Shown: positions 24,869 to 36,026 of the stretch, piece by piece
Numbering within the stretch: position 1 is the stretch's first letter
How the letters are laid out: the number at the start of each line of letters is the position of its first letter
Assembly (NCBI GenBank): GCA_028554795.2
Contig: CM068825.1
Coordinates: 155,293,553-155,357,552 of the forward strand
DNA: 64,000 nt
Reading direction: 5' to 3'
Origin: Sinohyriopsis cumingii
Taxonomy: Eukaryota > Mollusca > Bivalvia > Unionida > Unionidae
Notes under the pieces: generated by a model
The model's input: only the letters and a program-made list of their open reading frames with translations
Databases searched by the model: none
What the model was told of the DNA's origin: nothing
Program-made: the position numbers and the translations under genes

Positions 24869-26153
24869 GATACGTGGTAAAAATAAGAATATTAACCACA
24901 ACAAGAACTCAGTACGTCTTACGACGAATAGATACTTACCGTCAGGTTGATATAACGCAATTGATGTTGGAATTGGGGGAGAGAGGGGGAGGGAGGAATA
25001 GGTATTACAGACCGAAGGGTCGCGTAGCGCAATTGCGAGCTGATGCCATACCCATACCCCCTCCTCGCACCCCACAACAGCCATATTTCAAAGAAAATTT
25101 CAAATTCTATTTCAAATATTTCAAAGAAACCCATATAACTTTTTTTTTTAAAAGAGAAAAGGGAAGAAAGGAAGAAAGAAAAAAATAAAAGAATTTTGTA
25201 ATTTAATTTTTTTTCTTCTTTCTCTGAAAGAAAATTCTAAAGACATATATAGGAAGGGATACAGGGAAAATATAAGGGGGAAGTAAATGGCGATGACATC
25301 ATGGGGCTAAGTCACAGGGCTCAGTGAAGTGCATAGGCCCATCATGAGTCTTTGAAAACACCCAATGTAGAACATAAACAGACAAAATAAAGACACAAAT
25401 ACATACTGTATAACACTTAGTTTAAAACCCTACTAACTTCTCCCGCACTGCATGGTTGACCACTATAGAATAATGTGGTCTCATAAATACGTTTGGATCT
25501 TTCAATAAAGCATAATCAGATAAACTAAATAAAGGAGGCCTAACGCGACCCAGGAAAAACACATAGAGAATAAAGAAGCGTGAACCTTGGATCGAGCGTA
25601 ACCTACCTATCAACATCTTTAAAGACTATTATGAGGAACGACACATATTATCACTCGAATAATAAAATAGGAAATTATTTTTTTTAAACAAAGTCTAAAT
25701 AGTACACCATTCCATCGTCAAAATTAGAAAACCATAAAACAAATTAAAAGATACAATATAACATCATAAAGGAAGAAATACAACTGGGAAAGATATTTGA
25801 TCTATACTTGCTGTCTCAAACATAAAGAAAATATAGCATACACACAATATAACACCATTACATATAGCAAACACTGAGACCTAGGCGACATATAGCAAAG
25901 GTTACAAAACATTTCAAGGGAATGAACTTCGAGCAAGGTGAGGGAAACCAGACTCGGACGAACAACCCTTTAGATAACACTATGGAAACATAAATACCCC
26001 ATCAAAAATTCTAAAAACTAAATTTTTTATATAAAATTTTGTTTTAATAAAACGTAGAACACATCTGAGGGGGAAATACACAAATATAAAATACTTTTTA
26101 TTTTTTTGGGGAAATGGGGGCATCTGTCCGTTGCCCCCCCCCCACTCCCAAAA

Positions 26154-26154
<1 letters not shown>

Positions 26155-26186
<32 letters not shown>
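26155..26186. repeat. (GT)n microsatellite
   Basis: GT dinucleotides a few bases after the C-run that ends LINE copy 3. Confidence 0.95.
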
Positions 26187-26191
<5 letters not shown>

Positions 26192-26352
26192 ATACCCATT
26201 ACATTACTTGCAAAATATATATGGTGCTGACATTTTCGGCAAGAGGGAGACCTACCGATATTCTGCATATAATTATTTTAATGTTTTTCAGAGCGAGAGT
26301 ATTGGGGCCTGATCTGTTCAATATATTTCTCAACTGATACAGCAGGTATAAT

Positions 26353-26562
26353 CAGAGGCGTAGCGGGGGGGGGGGGGGGGGGGAAGGGGAGTACATATGT
26401 CCCCGGGTGCCAAGGTACAGGGGCGCCAAAATGAGGCTTACAACGTTACATTATAATAAGTAAACAAGGGTAATATTCAAAAATGTGATTAAACGGGGAG
26501 GGGGCTGGGGCGCCAATTTTATAGTTCGTCCCCGGGCGCAAAGTATCATAGCTACGCCTCTG
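26353..26562. mobile_element. hAT-like MITE with perfect 8-bp target duplication
   Basis: 210 bp bounded by CAGAGGCGTAGC (26,353-26,364) and its exact reverse complement GCTACGCCTCTG (26,551-26,562). The 8-mer GGTATAAT lies directly on both sides (26,345-26,352 and 26,563-26,570). An 8-bp duplication is the hAT hallmark. The interior has a G-run of about 20, CCCCGGGTGCCAAGG and GGGGCGCCAA(A/T), words shared in part with the MITE at 23.4 kb. It has no coding capacity. The perfect duplication suggests a fairly recent insertion. Confidence 0.9.
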
Positions 26563-26570
26563 GGTATAAT

Positions 26571-28126
26571 AGAGACCCCCCCCCCCCCCCCCCGAGTTTG
26601 CCACAGAGCGCTCGTGTAATATACGGTTTAATACAAAATACATGATTGTGGGCAGGAATATACAAAATTTGGTCGATATACATGATCGTTGGTATCTATT
26701 CAAACGAGGGCCATGAAATACATTAGCAAATTCCTACAGTATTTTAAGGCAGGCGATTACGAATTATTTAAACCACGTTTTTCATCTGTCACAGATTTTA
26801 TAATCATTTTGAAGTGGCTGCTTTATCTCGAGGAAAACGAGAGGTAAGTGTTATACAAAACAAAATCTTAATAGCAATTTGATCACTTTTGCGTCATTTG
26901 ACAGTAAGAATAGTAATAAATAGAGGATAATTTCTTTTCCTACGTTAGGCCTAATACCTGGTATGTTTTTTAGTGTGGTACACACACAAAAAACAACCCC
27001 AAAACAACACTAACAACATTTTAAAAAACCCACAAAAACGAGTGCCGTGCCGAAGCCACGGGCTAAAATGCTTTATTATCATTTTTTTTTATTTATAGCA
27101 TCAATCACAAATTGAAATATATACAGTATTAGCGTTGGAAAAGAAAGTTTTCTTTTTGTTATATTTTTTTTTCTCACCCTAGCGAAACACTTTCTGCAAA
27201 TGACCTTAATAAAGAAAAATAATAAATTAACCTAAACCACTTTGAATGTCGACCGTATCTTTTATTTACACGGCATCATGCGCGGAAGAAAATACCAACT
27301 GAACCGGGATTTCAGACAGCAGATGAATTGAAGTTGATTCATTGAACATCATTAGCAATTGTACAATCAAACAGATGCAACAATGAAAAGTGGAACTATG
27401 AAAAATCGAGAATGTTAGATTTGCGAAGGATTTATTCCGAATCATTGTCTGTTAATAGAGAATTCATGTCAGTTGCTGTGTCGGCGATGCCCACACAGCG
27501 CGCCGTCCAAATGTGAAGTTGCGTTTTGCTGACAGACATAACACTGTGCCATAATTTATCTGATGGCATGTAAAGAAGCTACTTAAATTATAGTATTTAA
27601 AAGTTTCTTCATTTTGTAAGAGCTCAAGAAATTAATTCTGGTTTGAAAGACAAGATGACGGTAAAACTCAGAAGACGTAGCTGTACAGTACCGTTGGTGT
27701 TGGAGACGTCATAATAAAGGTAACTGCGTTAACTTCGCTTTTTGTTTGGTAATTTGTTGGATATTATCTTTTGCTGATCTTCTTTGAGCTTGGAGTAAAT
27801 TTTACATTCTGAACATTTTTATTTGCACGTATCTGCTTAATATGTATTGCTGGGATATCATATAGAATATGAAGTCAGTATAATGGTACTATATTACATA
27901 TTTGAATGATAAAAGACTGGTAAATGATATAATGATAAACTACAAAATAAATAATTTGCCCAATATCCCAAATATGTTAATTAAAACAAACATTGAATGT
28001 AAATTCAGATATAATGAGCAGTTGTAAGAAGTAAGAAATAACATTTTATCCATTGAACCTGTTATGTGTTATCATCATCAGTTTTAAAATAAACACATGG
28101 AGACAAGTTTGCTTAAATTCTAAAAT

Positions 28127-28166
<40 letters not shown>

Positions 28167-30355
28167 GGTATTTTAATCTAATACAGAAATGGTGACATTG
28201 ATATATGCAGACCAATAGTTTTTTTCTTCTACAGATATAAATTAAAAAGCCTAATTCTGAGAGTTTCACCTACAACATTCATGATGGGAAAGGGCCACTA
28301 ATTAAGAGCTGACATATGTGGAAGAAAAATACCATCCATGTTGAAAAGGGCTAGAGGTAATGTGAGAAAACATAATTTATCAATCTTATTTAACATTATT
28401 GTTGATATTTTATCTCAACTGGTCAAAAGGCTAAGTGGGTTTATGTAATGGTCCAGAGTGTGTTATTTATTTCACATCCCCTTCTGTCTTTCAACAGTAA
28501 GAAATTAGCTACTTTGGAGTCCATAGTTCTGATCAATTTGTTTATATAAAACTTGGTTTTGGGCTTAAATCAACATCTTGGATAAATCTAATAATGAGCA
28601 AAATCCAAGTATATACATGTGATCATGTATAAGATTAGTTGAGTTTTTTAACCAGCCTAAAAGCCATACTTCCACAATATAGGCTAAAATCATTAAGTTG
28701 TCCTTGAAGTTTGATGAGTGTTAACCATTAATAATAATAAGGTGATCTTTCATCTGAGTATGTTACCACCGCATGCAATATTTATACATGTAGTGCAGTT
28801 TTTACTAAACGTAGAATACATGCTTATATAAATGAGATCTAGATTGAAGAAGTGAAGATGCATACAAATACATGAGGTTATAACCACTACTGCTGATTCA
28901 AGTTTGATCATGCTTGGCCATTGGGCTTATAGAGTCAAGTTTCACAATGATGCTTATTATGAGTGTGATAAAGGTATGGTAGTGAAGTGACCTTGCATCT
29001 GATTGGCAGAGTTTCTTATGATTTGCACAACAGTGTTTATGATCCAATTTAGATCTGACTTGTTTAATTATTTGCTTGTATGTCTGAGGCTATAAGCAAA
29101 ATCTATGCATATAATGTGGTGGTTCTACATCTCACTAGCCATTCTTGCTACTGCTCTTAAAACTATTTCTCATTAATTTCATCAGACTTGGTGAATAGAT
29201 TTATCTCATCAAGATATAGCAAAAGAGCAATTTTGTAAAAAAAATATTCATTCATATTAAACTCAAATTCTGCATCTGATTGGTTGACCTTGCAAATACT
29301 ATAAGGGCTCTATTTCTGACAAAAAGATTATTTTGATCTAATGTAGCAGAAATGCTTATATGATCAAAACATTGAACATATTTGATGACAAATAAGAAAT
29401 AGTTTTTCATGCAAATTTGATAAACATTGATAAATCGGTTCATATCATTAAAAGCTTGGAAGAGTTTGATTACATGTGAGACCATCACATATTAATCATT
29501 CTTTATTTAGAGAATTATTTTTGTCAGGATTTAGTAAAATATGTAAAATCAATATGGACTGGTTTTGTTATGTACAGCAACACTAGTTGTTTACTGAGTA
29601 CTGAGGGAATTGGAGTAAGGCAAGGGTACATTGCAGTAGGTAACCTGGTTGACTTGATAACAGGATTTTAACACAAACATTTTTATCAGGAGTCTAGCAT
29701 ACTAACCATTGATTCACTGCAGATCCTGCCCCCATTAGTTACCTTTTAATACATAAAGCATTTGGGTTTTTTATGTCACAAATCCCATAGGGATTAAAAT
29801 TAACATCATAGGTCTCACTGGATAGTTTCGTATTTTGACATCCCTCTAATTTTTAAGGTAGAAGGCATGAACCTAATTATCACAAGCCTAGCATTTATAA
29901 ATTTACACATAAGCTAAATCTATAATGTGGTTCAGATTTACTTTGAGTTAGGCATGGAAATAGGTTGGCTTGTTGGTGACTGCCTGTCACAGTTAGATGA
30001 GCATTGGAGATCATATGCGTAACTTAGTCTGCAAATGAGCTGCCGACTTTTATTTGTGTCTGCTACAGAGGTAAATATAAAAAAATCTTGATGGTAGAGG
30101 GGTGATGAAAAGTATGCTAATTTGTTATAGTACTAGTGAACTTTATTCATGCATAAGGCACATACTGATTCTTTTAGTTGCCTTGTCACAGAAAAATATT
30201 GAAAATAGCTATTTCTAGTAAAAAATGAATGTAAAATGTACCTGCATCCTTTGACCCTACCAGAACCAAACTAAAAGCTCAAATTTGTGCAGCTGCTTTT
30301 GCTCATCACAAACATAATTGGGAGTATAACTGCTAACCCTACCCTCTAGCACACA
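26571..30355. other. no gene seen
   Basis: Begins with a C-run (26,576-26,593). The remainder is AT-rich without long frames. CCTTGCATCTGATTGG-like words recur (28,990 and 29,275), hinting at old repeats. The stretch could be intron or intergenic DNA; the minus frame at 29,252-29,488 has no domain. Confidence 0.5.
28129..28162. repeat. (AC)n microsatellite
   Basis: Uninterrupted AC dinucleotides. Confidence 0.95.
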
Positions 30356-30359
30356 TTTC

Positions 30360-31025
30360 ATTCATTCATTGGATTAAAGTCACGTGCACCTTTCGGTATG
30401 TGCGACTGTTTAGTTTGTACACGTTTGTGTACTTTTTGAATTTAGCGATTAACTTATACAATGCCCCCAAGCAAGCAAGCCGAAGCCCAGGTGCCCCAAA
30501 AGGTCCCGCCCAGGCTCTCATCGCTGCAACCTTCTCCATCGTTGTACTCCGTTGGTGGTCTGTTTCTGCATCCTGCATCTCCTTCCTCTCTCATTTCAGG
30601 CAGTAACCGAAGCACACCAGCAGCAGTATTATGAAATTTTCGTTGCAATCAATGCCCAGTTCCCTATATTTATTGGGCTATTCCTGTACTATCTTGCCAA
30701 ACATGTGATTGTCACATACGCTTCAGATATTCCAGAGTTGTGAATTTTCCTATCTTTTGTAAGGTCTATTAAATTTTGTGTACTTTGCGTACTTGAATTT
30801 TCCGAAAATTTTTTCACATCTAGTAGGCTTTTAGTAGCCCTTTATTTTGTTTTGGAGATCTCAATTTGGTTAAGTATTTCGTACGTGTGGCTTTAAACCA
30901 ATCAGTGTGTTTCAGGGCCAGTAAGTTGTTGGTCAAAAGAGGGCTTTCGTGGGTCAGAATGAAAGCCCTATGTGGTAAAATTTGTTTGTAAAAAAGAAAA
31001 AAAAAAAGAAAAGAAAAGAAATAAA
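30360..31025 (+). other. unidentified transcript-like unit with hairpin and A-rich end
   Basis: Seen: a stretch GC-richer than its surroundings with a 57-codon frame (30,461-30,634) starting MPPSKQAEAQVPQKVPP, rich in Pro and Ser. Downstream is a perfect 9-bp hairpin, AGGGCTTTC (30,940-30,948) with GAAAGCCCT (30,961-30,969), then an A-rich tract (about 30,991-31,027) interrupted by G. I do not recognise the protein. Inference: a retroposed unit on the plus strand ending in a hairpin and an A-tail, or the edge of the neighbouring LINE's flank. No target duplication was identified. Confidence 0.3.
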
Positions 31026-31029
31026 AGGT

Positions 31030-31560
31030 GGGTAGGGAGTGTGTATGCTATATTTGTGTGATGGCTATAGACATTTTTGTTCGTTTTTCTGCTTTTCCCA
31101 CATATCCTGACAACACACATTCACGCTCACTTTCTCATTCACACTTATAAGTAGATGTGGGGGGGGTGGCCTTATTTCTTTTGTTTGATTTCGGGAAGGC
31201 AATTCTTTTCATACTGGGGGGTGGGGGTGGTTTGATTATTTGAGGCATACTCTTTTCATTGTTTCTGCCTTCATTCCCCAAGGTCTGCAAGTGTCCTGTT
31301 CTTTCTTCTTTTACTGCCTTAGGACGTTTAACTTCATCCTGTGCCTTTTCCTGCTCTTCTTTATTTCAGCTCTTTCTGCCTTATCCCGTGTCCGTTTCTA
31401 TTTTGGTCTTCTCGTCCTTTTGATACTGCCATGTTCGCCGTGAGATGTTTTCTTCGAGGGAGGTGGTTTGATTGCCTTTGTTTCCCTTCGCTTTGACCAC
31501 TTGGCTATTTACCTGTTATTTTTGTTTAGCTTAGCTATTTGTGATTTATTTTAATGTATA
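31030..31560. other. T/G-rich flank of the I/Nimb-like LINE
   Basis: T- and G-rich on the plus strand like the LINE next to it, with two G-runs (31,160 and 31,217). It may be more of the LINE's 3' part or a separate remnant. Read on the minus strand, MAVSKGREDQNRNGHG... opens but soon stops. No firm call. Confidence 0.3.
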
Positions 31561-31606
31561 TTTTTTTTATTTTTATTTTTTTATATTTGTTTAATTTTTT
31601 TTTGAT

Positions 31607-31792
31607 CCTACGGGACCTAGCATGCCGTTATAATTCCGAAACAGTGATTTTGTAATATTTTGTCCTTATTTGGTTTTTATTGTTCGGGTTATGATCGGCT
31701 GTGCCAGTCTGTGAACCCACGATACCGAGCCGGCCGTCACAATTCCCAAACAGTGATTTGTAATATTTTGACTGGTCTTTGATTTACTTTTT

Positions 31793-31826
<34 letters not shown>

Positions 31827-32038
31827 CCTTTTTTTCTTTTCTTTTTTTTTTTTTTTAAACCTACGGGGCCTAGCATGCCATTATAATTCCAAAACAGTGA
31901 TTTTGTAATATTCGTCCTTATCTGGTTTTTATTGTTCGGGTTATGAGCGGCGGTGTCAGTCTGTGAACCCACTAGCCCGAGCCGGCCGTCACAATTCCCA
32001 AACAGTGATTTGTAATATTTTGATTGGTTTTTTTCTTT
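31607..32038 (-). repeat. tandem duplication of the LINE 3' tail
   Basis: Two copies of a ~180-bp sequence (31,607-31,785 and 31,860-32,038; offset 253 bp), both starting CCTACGGG(A/G)CCTAGCATGC on the plus strand. A T-rich run (31,790-31,857) lies between them. Inside each copy AA(C/T)AGTGATTT(T)GTAATATT occurs twice, about 110 bp apart. On the sense strand this reads tail, A-tract, tail, A-tract. Confidence 0.85.
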
Positions 32039-32114
32039 TTTGGTTCGATCTTTTAGGTTTATTGGTTTTAATTTCTTTACATGGTCTCTCTTTATACCCA
32101 ACCCTTCATTCGGT

Positions 32115-35100
32115 TTAGATTTGTCCCCTTTTGCCTATTTTGTTAATGAATGTCATGATGTTATTATAGGTCATTCCTATGTTATTGTTTTTTGCCACAA
32201 GTAACTCCGGGTATGTCCACCGTTCTCCTATTTGTTCCTGTTGAGATTTTAGTTCGGCCCTTTCCTGGTTGTATTTGGGGCATATATTTATTAAGTGTGC
32301 GATTGTTTCTGGAGTTGGGCAGTAGGGGCAGTTTTCGGTTGGTCCCCTTTTTATGTGTTTCTCTGCGCATCCTGCCAATAGTGTTTTACCTGTATTTATT
32401 CTATTTATTATTGTTATATCGTATGGATTTTTGAAGGTCGGACTTTCGACTTTTCTACTTACTTTTTTCATCATCGTGTGTATTAGACTGTTTGCATCCG
32501 ATTTTTCCCATAGCTCTTGCCACATGTCATTGATCTTGTCCCATGTTATTGATTTCAGTGACGCTGTATGCTATATTTTGGGCTTTTGGTTCGTTTGTGG
32601 CGTTTTTTGCTTCTGCATCTGCTTTGTCATTGCCTGGGATTATGGATGTGAGAGGGTATCCATACGAATTCAACGTGTTTGTTGTTTTTTTCAATCTCTT
32701 TAAGTAGCGATCTTGCATGATTAATCATATTAGGTCTGCTCTTGGATTGGTCTGTTGTTAACGATTGTAGTACACTGTAAGAGTCGCTTAGAATGACTGC
32801 CTTAGTTGTGGGGTATGTTTTGACGTATGTTAATGCCATTAGTATTGCCATGAATTCTACCGTGTATATAGCGCATTGGTCTGGGAGTCTTTTTCCAACG
32901 GCGACATCTAATTTTGGGATCACTATCCCTGCTGCAGTTTTATTTGGATTTTTGGTTTTTGATCCATCTGCGAAGATTTGCGTGTATGTCTCGTATTTGT
33001 TGTCAATGTACGTTAGTATTGATGCTCTTAGTCCTATCGGGTCATTTTGTTTTTGTCCTAGTTTACGTAAGCTAAGATCTATTTGTGGTGTGGGACAGGT
33101 CCACGGGGGGTCTGGGTAGTACCTTATTTTTTCTGGGTTGATATTTGCGATTTGAAATTTCCTTTTTAATTCTATAATTATTTTCCCACTAGGTATTTTT
33201 TTATTTTTTCCTTTTGTATCGAATGGTTTGTCGCATGCTAAGAGGGCTTGTAGCGTGAGGTGGTTGGGTTGGTGTATTGATATTCGAGTCGAGTATCGCA
33301 GCATCAATTCCTTCCGCCTTAGGTCTAGCAGGGGTTCTCCTACTATTATTAAGATATCTTGTGTGGGGGTACCATTTAGGACGCCGGTGCATACCCTTAG
33401 CGCTTTTGATTGGACTGTGTCTAGTTTCTTTAGTAACGTGGCGTTCGCCGCTCCATATACCTGGCAACCGTAGTCCAATTTTGCTCTTATAAGTGCTCTA
33501 TATAGGGTAACGAGTGTTTTTTGATCAACCCCCCAATTCACCCCTCTGAGGTTTCTGTGGAGGTTGATGTCTCGTTTGCACTTCGTTACGAGTTCTTGGA
33601 TATGAGCTGCCCACGTGAGTTCGTGGTCGAATACCATACCTAGGAGTGTCGCTTGTTTTTCGAATTTGATGGGTACCCCCTTTAGGGTTAAGTTTGGAGT
33701 GGGTGGGGGGTGGCCACCTCCCGGATTGAAAACTATGCCTACTGTTTTTAGAGGTGACAGTTTAAATCCCCATTTATCTGTCCAATTTCCTATATCATTT
33801 AGTCCTTTTTGTAAGTGCTTGGTCGTTTCTCTGCTGGCTGGGTTGCCAGTTTTCCATACGGCGCTGTCATCGGCGAATTGGGATAAGTCAAGGTGGTTGG
33901 GTTTTACCGCTGTTTCCAGGTCGTTTATCATTATATTAAATAAAGTTGGGCTGATTACGCTTCATTGTGGCGTGCCATTTTCCAGTTTGTATCGTTCGGA
34001 GTAGTCTTGTCCTAGTCTGACTTGTATCTTTCTATCGGTTAGGAAGTTAGCAATAAATTTGTATATATTGCCAGTTATTCCGTATGGTTTAAGTTTACTT
34101 ATCAGTCCCTTAGTCCACATTAGATCATATGCTTTTTCCATGTCTAAGAAGATGGCTGTAACATATCTGGATTTTTAAAATTTTTCTCTAGATGCTAATT
34201 TGACAGCGGTTTCTAGTCTCATGAGTTGGTCTATTGTGCTTCGGTAGTTGCGAAACCCGCTCTGTGTATTAGCTAGTAGTCCTTTGCTTTCTAAATGGTA
34301 TTTCAGCCTGTTGTTTACCATAGTTTCCATTATTTTACATATATTGTCTGTTAGTGATATGGCTCTGTATGATTTTATATCGCTTGAGGGTTTTCCAGGC
34401 TTAAGAATCGGGACCACTACTGCCTTTTTCCATCTTATAGGTATGGTACTGGTTTCCCATATTTTATTAATGAGGTTAAGTGCAATTGTGACAAGTTTTT
34501 TGGGTAGGTTCTTGTACATTTCATACCCCAAAGTATCCTCCCCGGGGGATGTGGTCTTTTTGCCGGCGAGGGCCTTTCTCCATTCGGCTTCTGTAAACGG
34601 AAGGTTTAGTGGGCCGTCATTATTTCCTGCTTCCTTTATGTTGTCAGAGTTGCTTTCCTCAAATTGCCTTTTATGATTTTTAAACTTATCCTCTAAGTTG
34701 GTATTGCTACACATGTTGGCGAAATAGTTTGCGAATAATTCTGCCTTATGTTTGTTGTTTTGTCCAGGTATGTTGGGGGTTATTGATTTAGTTTTGCCTC
34801 TCATTTTTTTAATTCTTTGCCACACCTCCTTCGATTTTGTGTTAATATCTAGTTTTGAGCAGAATTCTCTCCATGAGTTTTGTTTAGCTATCATAATAGT
34901 TTGTTTGGCAGTTTTTTCCTTTTCCTTGTAGTAGTTAAAGTCCCTATTATTTTTAGTTCTTTTGAATTTGTTTAGAGCTCTTTTTTTCTCTTTAATTGCT
35001 ATTTTACATTCATTATTCCACCAGGGCACCGTGGGTTTGGGTGCTACTCCTTTAGTTTTAGGAATTGTTTCTTGGGCCATTGTGTTAATGGTTTCTATTA

Positions 35101-35939
35101 ATTTGTCATTAAAGGTGTCAATGTCCCGGTGATATATGGTTTCTGGGTCGATTGAGTCACCTATCTGTTTGAACCTAATCCAGTTGGCCTGTTCGTATTT
35201 CCATCTTGGTGTGAAGGACGCTTTATTTTGAGGTATTCTAATTTGTATTTCTATATTTATAAGGTAATGGTCACTTCCCATAGGGTCGCTTTCATCAACT
35301 TGCCAATCAGAAATGCCTGTTAATCTTGGTGTGCATAGAGATAGGTCTATTGCTGATGTGTGGCCTGTTCTGTCATCTATCCGGGTGTGCATTCCGTTGT
35401 TTAGAAAAACTAAGTTGCATTTTTGTGCCCATTTTTCTACAATTTTTCCTTTAATGTCCGTCTTTTGACTCCCCCCATAGTTCATTGTGCGCATTGAAGT
35501 CCCCGCATATTACCACCAATTCTCCACAGTCTTTAATCATTTTGATTGTTTCGTCTGCACTTAAATTGCGCTGCTCATTTGTTTCATAGAGGTTAACGAT
35601 TAGTACCTGCTTAGTTTGAGCGGTTATTTTGACTATCTGTATTTCGAAGTCATTGGGCGGTCTACTATCTGTTAATTTATGCATTTCTGATGTAATTCCA
35701 TCTCTAACAAAGGTTGCTAACCCCCCTCCTCTTGCTGTGGGGGATCGATGCTTTAGGTATTTGGTGTTGTAGCCTATGATGTTTGGGATACGTGAGGTAT
35801 CATTTAGGTGGGTTTCCTGTATGCATATAACATCTGGTTTTCTTTCCTGTTCAAGTATTTTGTTATTTAGTTGGTCAGCGTGGGCCCTAAGGCCGCGTGC
35901 ATTCCATTGCCATATTTTGATTTCTGCTCTGGAATCCAT
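32115..35939 (-). pseudogene. I/Nimb-like LINE ORF2 (endonuclease, RT, RNase H), broken
   Basis: Minus strand from ATG 35,939: MDSRAEIKIWQWNARGLRAH, QETH (near 35,820), GDFNAHNELWG (near 35,500), then a +1 slip in the C-run at 35,471-35,476. It continues with SDHYLINIEIQ and reverse transcriptase motifs SYRAISLTDNICKIME and TQSGFRNYRSTIDQL. A stop (34,177-34,175) precedes motif A (FLDMEKAYD, near 34,130) and another (33,964-33,962) falls within GTPQ-SVISP. Then come the catalytic FADDSAVW (near 33,870), RNase H (FADGSKTKNP, VEFMAILMAL, LSDSYSVLQSL, near 32,990-32,770), a frameshift near 32,640, one more near 32,540, and the tail CPYCPTPETIAHLINICP (near 32,340-32,280). The catalytic residues are kept; the five breaks make it inactive. 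Confidence 0.85.
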
Positions 35940-36026
35940 CTCTAGTGCAAAAAGTCTTAATAGTTTGTTTAATTTACTGTTGTTTTCGTTTTATGCGTGT
36001 TTCCTACCAGTGAGGGTGCTACCTAT

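Larger units (their letters stand above)
21481..26150 (+). mobile_element. Tx1/L1-like LINE, copy 3 (longest copy)
   Basis: Plus-strand LINE with an apurinic-endonuclease-type domain, a reverse transcriptase, a zinc-binding C-terminus and a 3' untranslated region of about 1.3 kb. The 3' region carries CATACCCATACCCCC (near 25.05 kb), GATGACATCATGGGGC, GGAGGCCTAACGCG (25,533), ATATAGCATACACAC, AGGCGACATATAGC, and GGGGGCATCTGTCCGTTGC plus a C-run. Known: Tx1-group LINEs belong to the L1 superfamily, and several families insert at specific sites or microsatellites. All three copies in this window end at the same C-run. It is interrupted by a MITE (23,372-23,646) and by C/AC tracts (23,829-23,857). 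Confidence 0.8.
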
